This document shows, piece by piece, positions 27,926 through 36,143 of a DNA stretch of 64,000 nucleotides. The stretch comes from Thraustochytrium sp. TN22 (Eukaryota; Sar; Bigyra; Thraustochytrida; Thraustochytriidae). Under the pieces are notes generated by a model. That model searched no databases, was not told where the DNA came from, and saw nothing but the letters and a program-made list of their open reading frames with translations. The DNA lies in assembly GCA_013306675.1 (NCBI GenBank), contig JABLUY010000048.1, positions 103,501 through 167,500 on the forward strand, given 5' to 3'. How positions within the stretch are numbered: the first letter of the stretch is position 1; each line of letters opens with the position of its first letter. The position numbers were made by a program, and so were the translations under genes.

Positions 27926-29428
27926 ATGATCGTGCGGATTCGGACCAAGGTGGGCATGTGGCGGCAGGAGATCGGCGAGAATGCGTCGCTGTCGGAGCTG
28001 CTGGCGACGGTGGAGCACGACAAGGCCATCAAGATCAAGCGCGTGTCGCGGACAGCAAACTTTGCGGAGGACCTGCAGACGCAGCGCGGGCGTTCGCTGC
28101 GCGACCTGGGCATCAAGCACAGCGACATTCTCCACGTGGACGCCGAAGGCACCGTGTCGGGCGGCGCGGCGTCCGCGGCGTCCGCGGCGTCGGCCGGCGG
28201 GCTGGCGGGCGCCGGCCCGCGCAAGATCGACGCGAACGGAAACCTGATCAAGGCGGAGACGGACGCGGAGAAGCAAAGCTTTCGGCCGGGCCTGCAGTCG
28301 CTGCGCGCCCAGAAGCTGCACTGGACGCTGACGGACATGGTGGAGTTCGACCAAAAGTATACCTTCGAGATCAAGGGCGAGCAAAAGTCGTTTTGCGCGA
28401 GCGCCAGCCTGGACGCGGACTCGTGCAACCGCTTCCAAATGTACCTGCAGAACTTTGGCTTCATGCAGCCGCGCTGCGCGTACCTCTACGGCAAGTACCT
28501 GCCAGCGGAGGATATCGCGGGCAGCGTGGAGCACCAGGCCAAGAACGCCGAGGGCGCTGGCGCTGCGGCCGGTGCTGACGCTGCCGCGCTCATGGCGGCC
28601 GGCAAGCGCCAGATCAAGGTCGAGGACCTGGAGAAGATGCGTCAAAAGGACGACTCGCCCGACCGCGGCGTCGTGGTGCACGCCTTTTACGAGCCCGCAC
28701 AGAGCGCCTCGGAGCACGGCGTGCAGCTGCTCGAGGACCCGCGCGAGGACAAGGTGGAGGCCATCGCGCAGGCGCTTGGCCTCGAGAAGGTCGGCTTTCT
28801 CTTCTCCCACGCGCCCGGCCGCGAGGGCTACACGCTCGCCACGAACGAGGTCATCATGGCGGCCGAGCAGGCGCTCGAGGCCACTGAGGGCAAGATGGAC
28901 AGCCCCTTTGTGGTCGTCAAGGTGACCAGCGAGGGCGGCAACGCTTCCTTCGACGCCTTCTCGCTCACGCCGCAGTGCCTGGAGATGGTCGCGGAGGACG
29001 CCCTCCTCAGTATGCGCGACGCGCCTGGCCACTCCGCGGTCAACGAGACCTTCACGGTCATCGTCGAGAAGAAGGCCGCCGAAGTCGTGGACAACGACTT
29101 CTTCGTCAAGCGCGTGCCCATTCTCAGCCACACCAGCCCCTTCGCCGGCGGCTTCCCGCGCTTCAACCGCATCCAGGGCGACCAACCGTCCTCGCAGGCG
29201 CTCAAGCGCGTGCTCGAGCCGCTCGGCTCCGATCCGAGCGACGAGGCGCTCGCCAAGGCGCTCGCGGACTTTCAGATCCTTGTCTACCTGACCGAGCTCT
29301 TTGACTCCGAGGAAGACATGGCCAGCATTGCGCGCTCCGTCGCCTCTTACGTCTTGCCCGACCAGACCCCGGAACCCATCCAGGAGGGCTACAAGCTGCT
29401 GCTCTTCTCCATGGCCGGCCTGGCTTAA
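27926..29428 (+). CDS. NPL4: NPL4, Cdc48/p97 ubiquitin-binding cofactor
   Basis: The 500-residue protein starts with a ubiquitin-like domain (MIVRIRTKVGMWRQEI, about 1-75). An Ala/Gly linker follows, then the NPL4 core: 'HVDAEG', 'FGFMQPRCAYLYGKY', 'VHAFYEPAQ', 'EDPREDKVEAIAQALGLEKVGFLFSHAP' and the MPN-like region with 'FVVVKVTSEGG' and 'LSMRDAPGHSAVNETF'. With Ufd1, NPL4 recruits ubiquitylated substrates to Cdc48 for ER-associated degradation. The zinc-finger cysteines that precede the core in fungal and animal NPL4 are not evident, as I recall for plant NPL4. The C-terminus lacks a second (NZF) finger. Its last 56 bp are duplicated beyond the stop codon. Confidence 0.92.
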   Translation: MIVRIRTKVGMWRQEIGENASLSELLATVEHDKAIKIKRVSRTANFAEDLQTQRGRSLRDLGIKHSDILHVDAEGTVSGGAASAASAASAGGLAGAGPRKIDANGNLIKAETDAEKQSFRPGLQSLRAQKLHWTLTDMVEFDQKYTFEIKGEQKSFCASASLDADSCNRFQMYLQNFGFMQPRCAYLYGKYLPAEDIAGSVEHQAKNAEGAGAAAGADAAALMAAGKRQIKVEDLEKMRQKDDSPDRGVVVHAFYEPAQSASEHGVQLLEDPREDKVEAIAQALGLEKVGFLFSHAPGREGYTLATNEVIMAAEQALEATEGKMDSPFVVVKVTSEGGNASFDAFSLTPQCLEMVAEDALLSMRDAPGHSAVNETFTVIVEKKAAEVVDNDFFVKRVPILSHTSPFAGGFPRFNRIQGDQPSSQALKRVLEPLGSDPSDEALAKALADFQILVYLTELFDSEEDMASIARSVASYVLPDQTPEPIQEGYKLLLFSMAGLA

Positions 29429-29488
29429 AGCCCATCCAGGAGGGCAACACAAGCCGCTGCTCTTCTCCATGACCGGTCTGGCTTGAAG
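29375..29488. repeat. Tandem duplication of the NPL4 3' end
   Basis: Unit 1 (29375-29430) covers the last 17 NPL4 codons and the stop. Unit 2 (29431-29488) is a copy with a 2-nt insertion and a few substitutions. Both copies end with codons for Gly-Leu-Ala and a stop (TAA, then TGA). The second copy lies in the 3' flank. Confidence 0.92.
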
Positions 29489-29663
29489 TTCAGAGAGGGT
29501 GTGAGGAGGGAAGGAATGCTTGATCGATCAAATGGATGCACGAATCTATATCTCAAACGGTAAATAACGACGATGGTACAACTGACGTTAAGTTAGCAAG
29601 CGACGGTCAGAGTAGCAAGCAACGGTCAGAGACTCGATTCCTTACTCTAACTCTAAAAGAAAG

Positions 29664-29710
29664 TCTCTCTCTCTCTCTCTCTCCCTCTCTCGCTCTCTCT
29701 TTCTTTCTTT
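29664..29710. repeat. (CT)n tract past the dioxygenase stop
   Basis: A CT-rich microsatellite that reads as GA in the sense strand of the minus-strand dioxygenase frame, beginning a few nucleotides past its stop codon. Confidence 0.9.
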
Positions 29711-29715
29711 GGAAC

Positions 29716-30662
29716 TTAGTTGCCATGGCGCCGGCGCTTGCGAGGTGGACCGCAGCCGAAACTGAGCGGGAGTTGCGCTCGCAAGCGCGCCTCGATGACA
29801 GCGCGCTCGACCGGGCTCTGCGCCGGCGCGTCCCGCATGTCCACGCGCATCTTGTCCTTGAACTCGACGCACGGGTTGGCGATGAAACGGACGGAATCCA
29901 CGCCGCGCGTGCCGAAATTTTGCCCCCGAGCATGCAGGAGAAACGGGTGGCAAAAGGCGATGTCGCCCGCGCGCCCGCGCACTTCGACAACGTCTTCGAG
30001 CACCTCAGGGAGCGTGAGGGCGCGCTTAGATACCTGGCTCCCACAAAGCCCTTGGGACTCCTCGGCGCCGCCCTCTGCGAGCACGCGGGTCACAGCGCCG
30101 TGCGAGCCCACCGCGAGCGCGGTCCCTCCACACTCGGGCCCGATATCGGTCATGAGAAAGATGGGTAGCAGAGCCTGCTCCGCGCTGTCGATGCGATGCA
30201 TAAAGTGCGCTCCGTCCACGTGCCAAGCGCCGTCCGCTCCCCAAGGCTCGCCGTCCGCGTCGCGCGGCTGCGGCCACGAGACGGCCCACCAGCCCAGGCC
30301 GAAGCGGTCCACGCGCCAGCGGTCCCGGCCGCCGACGAGCTGGTCGATGGCGCGCAGGACACGCTCCGTCAGCACGCGCGGGACCCAGTCTCGCTCGAGG
30401 TGCTCGGCGTCGGACGACGGCTCCTCAGACGGACGCGACCCGGGCGCGTAAAAGACCTTGCGAATGCCTACGCGTCGCGGCCAGGTCTCCGGCTTGGTTC
30501 GCACAATGCCCTCTTGTGCGAGCGCGGGCCAGAGCTCCTCATCTAGGACGCGCTTCGCCTCGGCCGGGTCGAAGGCGTTGCGCAGCATGACGTAGCCGTC
30601 CGTCACGAAGCGGTCGAGATCCTCGGCTGAGAGTGGCGCCAAGTCATCCGAGCGGAGCGCGG
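29716..30662 (-). CDS. Phytanoyl-CoA dioxygenase (PhyH)-like domain, 5' end unresolved
   Basis: About 315 residues form a PhyH-family Fe(II)/2-oxoglutarate oxygenase. They include 'FVTDGYVMLRNAFD' at the start, the metal pair in 'WHVDG', 'PIFLMTDIGPECGGTALAVGSH', the distal histidine in 'CHPFLLHARG' and the 2OG-binding arginine in 'VRFIANP'. It ends KRRRH, a basic tail. No ATG lies between the domain start and the upstream coiled-coil gene's stop, which overlaps it in another frame. The boundary 30662 is a candidate 3' splice site (TACTACAG in the minus strand). The frame itself stays open upstream to 31170 through a proline-rich reading of the same DNA that encodes the neighbour's polyalanine. 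The coiled-coil and PhyH parts may be one gene. Confidence 0.75.
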
Positions 30663-30767
30663 CTGTAGTAGTAGGCGGCTGCGCCACCGGCGCCACCGGC
30701 GCCGCCGCCCCTGGTCGAGGTGGAGGCGGAGGCGGAGGACGCCGCGGTGGAGGCGGGCCGGGCGTCA

Positions 30768-30812
<45 letters not shown>

Positions 30813-31825
30813 TGAGCGGAGGAAGAGGCGGCCGAGGGCGGCGTGGAGGGGCTAGAGCGCAGGGCGTCGTTGGCGGAGGCGAAGAGGATGTCGGCGGCAT
30901 CGTAGCCGGCGCGGGTGGGTTTGGCATCGCGGCGAGCTGGCGTTGAAACCAGAAAGGCGCCAAGCTGCTCGCGCACTTGGGCGATGGCGTCCGCGGTGCG
31001 CTGACGCTGCGTGTCGAGCACCTGCGCGGTCGCGTCGCGGTCGCGCTGCGCCTGATTTTGCACCTTGGCGAGCTGCGCGGCGATCTGCTCGGTGCGCGCC
31101 GCGAGCACGTCGAGCGGCTGTTTAAGATTGGCAAGGGAGCCCTGCGCCGAGGCAAATTGACCGTCCTCAAGGCGACCGAGAGCCAGCTTGGTACGCAGGG
31201 AGGCGCGGTCGAGCTCCGCGAGCCTGGCCTCCACGGCCGCGACGCGGCGGTCTAGATCCGCGATCTGCGCGCTTGGCGCCAACGCGCCGGCGCCGGCCTG
31301 GTCCGGCACGAGCGCGAGCGCGTCCAGGCGCGTCTCGACGGCCTCAAGGCGGACCGCAAGGTCCTGATTGGCGTCCGCTGCCTCGCGCTGTCGGTCCTCG
31401 ATCTCGCGCTCGCGACCCTCGGCCGCGCCCTGGCGCACGAACTTGCGGTCCAGGCCCGCAAAGGCCTGCTCGAGCTTGAGCCCGAGGCGCGACTCGATGG
31501 CCTGAACGAAGTCTGACAGGTTCGCCAGGCGCGACTCGAGCAGGTCCGCGCGGCGCTCCGCCTCCTCCTGCGCGTAGCTCTGCTGTAGTGCGACCTTGGA
31601 GAGCTCGTCCACCGTCTCGGACAGCGCGTCTGCCGTGGGCCGCAGGTCCTCGTCGGCGCTGCGCCGCAGGTCCTCTAGCAAGCGCTCCACTTGCTCCAGC
31701 TTGGCGCGGTACCGCGCGGGCGCCGACGGCGTGCCGGCCCGCGGGCTGCGCCGCGCCGGCCGAGCCGTGCCCGCCCGCCGCGCTGTAGCGGCGGCCGGCG
31801 ACTCGCGCCTCATGGCGCTTTGCAT
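30644..31825 (-). CDS. Coiled-coil protein overlapping the PhyH frame
   Basis: The 393-residue frame begins with a basic leader. From about residue 38 to 290 it is heptad-rich coiled coil (for example 'KLEQVERLLEDLRRSADEDL', 'RLEAVETRLDALAL', 'LDRRVAAVEARLAELDRAS'), with bacterial-like apolipoprotein/tropomyosin character and no recognised family. A polyalanine run from a GCC repeat follows, then an Ala/Ser/Gly tail ending YYYSRAPLG. Third-position C bias holds this frame through the polyalanine, so it is genuinely coding there. The stop lies inside the PhyH-coding region (one-base offset), so either the two genes overlap by a few codons or a splice or indel joins them. Confidence 0.65.
30771..30811. 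repeat. (GCC)n trinucleotide repeat
   Basis: About 13 uninterrupted GGC/GCC triplets. In the coiled-coil frame they encode polyalanine; in the PhyH frame polyproline. Confidence 0.9.
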
Positions 31826-32217
31826 CCACGCAACGAACTGGTTAGCTCTTAGGCCTACTAGCTAGCTAGCTAGAGAGAGCTAGGAGAAGGAGGAGAAGAA
31901 GGACTCGGAGGAGTGGGAGAAAAGCAATACGGCGTGGCCGGCGGACCTAAAGGAGAAGCACTCGCAGCATACCGATCAGAGGGCTCACGGCCGCTCCTCG
32001 CAGCGCGGTGAAGAGGCAGGCCGTGTTCAGGACGAGCTCCATAACAAGAGATGACGTCGGGGGTTTTTCCTTGCTGGCTGTAACTCAGATTCTCAGGGAG
32101 CTGCATCGCTCGAGGCAGCGTCGGATGAGCTTGCTGAGAAAGGAGACAAGGCCAGGCTCATGCTACAAAAAATCACAGTATTTCGCCTCTGCGCTACGTC
32201 TGCGCTAAGCAAGGCCA
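31826..32217. other. Intergenic region upstream of the coiled-coil gene
   Basis: About 390 bp between two minus-strand genes. A CTAG/GCTA palindromic repeat (31858-31874) and a purine-rich stretch lie in the leader of the coiled-coil gene. No gene is seen. Confidence 0.5.
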
Positions 32218-34020
32218 TCAGACGACACCGGTACCTTTGCGGCGCTCGACCGCGCGGCGCAGCGCCATGCGGGATCGCCAGTTATCAGGCAGGTTCTCGA
32301 TCTGGGCGAGCGGATAGCACCAAGCGTCCTCGCTCTCGGAGCACTGCCTGTCCTTGGTCTTGCGCTGCACGAGGCGCACGAGCTGGCGGTCTTCGTAGCC
32401 GACCGGACAAAATTTGGCCTTGTAGAGGCTGAGGACGCGGTTGAGGTTGTAAATGATGTGGCAGAGGATCCAGGCGTGCTGTTTGGCCTTCCACTCTTCT
32501 GTGATTTGCCAGAGGTCGTCGGGCGGCTGTATGATGAGGGGAGAGTCGCACTCGAGGATGTCGGCCGGGACGTGGCCCTTGTGGAACATCCAGGGCCCGA
32601 GGTGGCGGTCGGGCGCCTTGAAGTTAGAGGCCATGTGGATGAAGACGGGCAGGTGCGGGCCGGGCGTGGACGTCGGGTCGCGGCAGGAGAGGTAGCTCCA
32701 ATCGATAAAGTCGTAGGCCTGGCCCTTGGTGCCGTGCGCCGACACCATGTAGTGGTCGAGCGTGGTGTGGCGCAGGCCGAGGTGTGCCGAGGCGATGGAG
32801 TAGGCCCACATGTCGGCGAGAATGTCCTGGTCGCGATCCAGCACGGGCCGCATGTAGGCGGACCAGAGCGGGCTGAGGCGGGCGAGGTCGTCGACGTGCA
32901 GCATGAGCGGTGGACCGACGCTTGTGTAGCGCGCCGCCTCCTTGGAGGTCCACTGCATGGCAGGCGACCTGGGGTCACCGGTGATGTTGGGCAGGTCGAG
33001 GCCGAACTGCTTGACCCAGGCGCCTTCGAGGCCGTAGCGCTGCGCAACAGGGCGGCCCAGCTTGACCCAGTCGAGCGGCGAGTTGGCGTCCGGGTCCTCG
33101 TCCTGGTGGCGACTCGCTATGATTTGCGCCGGGTCCGTGTCGGCCTGCGAGAGCGGCCGCAGAAAGACAAAGTCGGGATCCAAGATGGCGATCACCGTCT
33201 CTCCAAGGCGGTCCAGCTCTGGCCGCGCGTGCTGCATAAAGTAGTCGATTGAGCTCGGCTTGTTGATCCATGGAAAGTCGCGGGCGCCCTCGAACGACGG
33301 TGTAACATACAGGCCAAAGTCCTCGTTCACAGACCGATTCAGCTTGTACATGGGCACGAGCAGGTCGTTCCTGCCCTGCGGGAAGGTCTGGTGCTGGTGG
33401 CGCACGGTCTCTGCGGCGCGGTCATGGCACCCGCTCACGATGCGCGTGATGCGCCCGCGCTGGCCCACGAGCTTGGCTGTGGCCAGCAGTAGCTCTGACT
33501 GCCAGTGCTGAAAGGCGTTGCATCCTGACGAGAAGATGACGTGCAGCTTGCCGTCGTCTGGGCTGCGTGGGCCTGCCGGCACGCGGGGGAGCCTCGCGAA
33601 GCCGATCGGGTACTCCTCCTCGACGCTCAACCTCGGCCAAGACTTGGGTGAGCGTGCGGCCGAACCGTCTGCCGACGCTGACGCTGACGCGGCGGCGGCG
33701 GCGGCGGCGGCAGCAGAAGCGGAGGAGGAGGAGGAGGTGGCGGCGGCTGCGGCGGCGGCGCTGCCCCTGCTGCCCCCCGCCAGGCCGCCCACGACGCTCG
33801 CGTCACCGAGGCCACCGGTCTCTGCGACGCCGCCTCGCCGTTGCAGCGCCCATGCGAGCTGCAGGACCGTCACCAAGAGGGCGGCGGCAGCCAGCGCGGC
33901 GGCCCCCAGCACGAGCCGCCGAAGCCGCACGCCCTTGAGCTCATATTTGCTCCGGTCCCCGTCCACGCCGCGCTGGCTGCGTGGCAGCTGCATCATCACG
34001 CTCGTCTTCGACTGTTGCAC
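32218..34020 (-). CDS. Type II membrane peptidyl glycosyltransferase (HPAT/SGT-like)
   Basis: The 600-residue protein has a short cytosolic tail, one transmembrane helix (about 36-59) and a Ser/Ala-rich stem to about residue 130, the layout of Golgi type II enzymes. The lumenal domain starts 'LHVIFSSGCNAFQHWQSELL' then 'GQRGRITRIVSGC', the signature of plant hydroxyproline O-arabinosyltransferases and peptidyl-serine alpha-galactosyltransferases. Later blocks are 'YKLNRSVNEDFGLYVTPSFEGARDFPWINKP', 'ILDPDFVFLRPL' (a DxD-like metal site) and 'WAYSIASAHLGLRHTTLDHYM'. It probably adds sugar to Hyp or Ser in secreted glycoproteins; the acceptor is uncertain. The ATG at 34020 opens the frame. Confidence 0.82.
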   Translation of the reverse strand: MQQSKTSVMMQLPRSQRGVDGDRSKYELKGVRLRRLVLGAAALAAAALLVTVLQLAWALQRRGGVAETGGLGDASVVGGLAGGSRGSAAAAAAATSSSSSASAAAAAAAAASASASADGSAARSPKSWPRLSVEEEYPIGFARLPRVPAGPRSPDDGKLHVIFSSGCNAFQHWQSELLLATAKLVGQRGRITRIVSGCHDRAAETVRHQHQTFPQGRNDLLVPMYKLNRSVNEDFGLYVTPSFEGARDFPWINKPSSIDYFMQHARPELDRLGETVIAILDPDFVFLRPLSQADTDPAQIIASRHQDEDPDANSPLDWVKLGRPVAQRYGLEGAWVKQFGLDLPNITGDPRSPAMQWTSKEAARYTSVGPPLMLHVDDLARLSPLWSAYMRPVLDRDQDILADMWAYSIASAHLGLRHTTLDHYMVSAHGTKGQAYDFIDWSYLSCRDPTSTPGPHLPVFIHMASNFKAPDRHLGPWMFHKGHVPADILECDSPLIIQPPDDLWQITEEWKAKQHAWILCHIIYNLNRVLSLYKAKFCPVGYEDRQLVRLVQRKTKDRQCSESEDAWCYPLAQIENLPDNWRSRMALRRAVERRKGTGVV

Positions 34021-34042
34021 GTTTGCGAGTCACGAGAGCTCT

Positions 34043-34044
<2 letters not shown>

Positions 34045-34105
<61 letters not shown>

Positions 34106-34106
34106 A
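34045..34106. repeat. (GA)n microsatellite in the glycosyltransferase 5' flank
   Basis: About 30 GA units starting 25 nt upstream of the minus-strand glycosyltransferase ATG, so CT in its sense strand. Confidence 0.92.
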
Positions 34107-34263
34107 ACAGAGGACGTCAAGGCTGCGAAGCGAAGGACCTGGAAGCAGAGGACGAGGACAGGACTAGCTCGCTAGCTAGCTCTCTAGCTCTAGACAGAGT
34201 AGGAAGTCGGACCTGGACTACTTGGACGCGACGAAGCACAGGCGTTCACGTTTCTCTAGAATT

Positions 34264-34790
34264 TGATCACGGTTGTGAGTCTGGCCCTTTCCTTGTCTGG
34301 CCCTGTCGTTGTCGTTGTTGTGCAGGGGATGGGACAGCAAGCGCTGCGACCATGGGTGGGAGCCTGCTCTTGCCAGCGGGTCCTTCGACGAGCTCGCCGT
34401 TGTCCACCAGCCCAAATTTCTTCACCTCCTCGTCGTCGCAAATCGCATTCAAATAAAAGGACAAACAGGCGCGCCTTGTCGAACTCACTCCAACATCTTC
34501 AGCGAGGCGAGTGCGACGACTGCAAGGCCGCGCGGGAGAAAGTCGGGTGCAGGCGATCGTGGACAGGACCGCGACGAGTGAACCATGCATGTGCAGACCT
34601 TCGTGATCGGAGCCACGAGGCTGCAGCGCGCACAGTGCGCAAGGTAATGGTATCTTGACAACGCAGTTCGGCCCTCAGCTCGACGCAGATGCACAATTTC
34701 TCCACGATTTTGCCGAGCAGACTCGAGAGGTCCTTGGTGGTGTGGCGACGAACTCGTGCGGTGCTGCGGCAACGTCATTGTGCCACAACG
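34264..34790 (-). other. Possible small spliced gene, minus strand (unidentified)
   Basis: Two stretches on the minus strand look coding but sit in different frames. One (about 34725-34655) reads TTKDLSSLLGKIVEKLCICV and continues as an amphipathic helix; it is preceded by a plausible acceptor TTGCCGCAG. The other (about 34433-34264) reads EVKKFGLVDNGELVEGPAG and runs to a stop at 34267. A splice between them is plausible, but I could not fix donor and acceptor and recognise no family. Treat as a candidate only. Confidence 0.25.
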
Positions 34791-36054
34791 CTGCAGCTCG
34801 CACTACGCTGTTGCGGGCGGTGCCGCAGGGCACACCAGAAACCAGCTCGCTCTGTCTCGGCCTTGGCGTAAGTTAGTGCCAGCTCGCCAGCCAGTTCACC
34901 TGGCAGCTCGTGGCCCCGACAGTGTTTGTGTATGGAGCCAAAGCACACGCGCGAACCGTCCGGTCCGGACGCAAGGCACGCAAGCCAGCAGCTGGCACGG
35001 CAGTGCCCGCTGCAATTCAGCGAAGCGCATCATCATCCATTCGTCGGTCGCCGCTCGTACCCACCCTGGCCTAAGCTCGGCCGCGGCCAGCCGCGTTCAC
35101 GTACGCGGGCTCGCGCGTGACTTTGCCACTGCGCCGAGTCCGCCCCATCGCGTCGCCGGCGAGCTTTCAACTTCTGCGCTCACTGTCAGTGCGCTGCCCT
35201 GCGTGGCGCGCCAGGCGCGGCACCGCGCGCGCCTTCGTCGTCGCGGCGGACGCGCGCGCTGCCTGTCCTCGCGCACCTGCCAGTGCGGCGTCACGCCCTG
35301 AGGCCAGAAGGCTGCCTGCCTGCCAGGAAGTGCCTGTGGGTGAGCGAGCCAGGTCGGGTTGCCGCGCCGATGCAGCCGCGCCTGCGCACGTGCCCAGCGC
35401 CGCGCCGCGGCCGCGCGGGCTGCCCGTCTGCCCGCCAGCCGGCCCTCGGCCGCTGCGCGTTTGAACGCATGTGCAGGACGACATGCCGAACTCCGCGAGT
35501 TCGCGCGCGCGTTTGAACGAACTCGCCGAGGTCGCCGCCGCCGGCATACGCACTTGCCCGCGCATGTACGAGACCCGCCCGCCCGTGGCGGAAAGCAGGA
35601 AAGCAGCATACCCCGAACTTCGAACCCGCGCCGCCCGCGCCGCGGGCGAGCGCGCGCGGCCAGCGAGCCAGCGAGCGGGCGCGCGCGGCCGCCGGCCGCG
35701 GCTTGCGCGGCGCGCGCGGTCGAAGTCGAGCGCCGCGCGCGGAGCGGAGCGAAGGCGGGCGCGGGCGCGGGCGCGCCGCGCGAGGCCGGGCACGCCAGGC
35801 TCTGTGCCTCCTCCCGCTCCATTCAATTCATCCTGCCAGCCGCCATCCAGCCGGCACGCGAACTATCTGCGCCGCCGCCGCCGCCGCCGCCGCTGACGCC
35901 GGCCGCCCGGCCGGTCTGCGCGCGCGGCAGCAGCCGCAGCTGCAGCTGCAGCAGCTGCAGGAGTCGGGCGGCGCTTGCAGGCGCAGCGGCGTCCGGCCGC
36001 CCGGGGCGCTCGTTCCCGCGGCTGACCGGCCCCAAGGGCGGCGCCCAGGGGCCC

Positions 36055-36097
<43 letters not shown>
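36055..36097. repeat. (CAG)n repeat in the CDPK leader
   Basis: About 14 CAG triplets ending 46 nt upstream of the chosen CDPK start. If translation began upstream they would encode serine or glutamine, depending on frame. Confidence 0.9.
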
Positions 36098-36100
<3 letters not shown>

Positions 36101-36143
36101 GAAGTGCTCGCGGCCGGCGTGGCCGTGGTCTCTTCGCGGCGAC

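Larger units (their letters stand above)
34021..36143. other. Long intergenic region between divergent glycosyltransferase and CDPK genes
   Basis: This 2.1-kb region starts with a GA repeat at 34045-34106, then GCTAGC palindromes (34165-34190). Beyond is a lower-GC part (34250-35150) holding a possible small spliced minus-strand gene (see separate entry). It ends in a very GC-rich CDPK leader with a CAG run at 36055-36097. Nothing else recognisable is present. Confidence 0.5.

Noticed and set aside
27389-29470. A 693-residue open frame antisense to NPL4
   Set aside because: NPL4 on the plus strand has clear conserved blocks; the antisense frame is a composition artefact.
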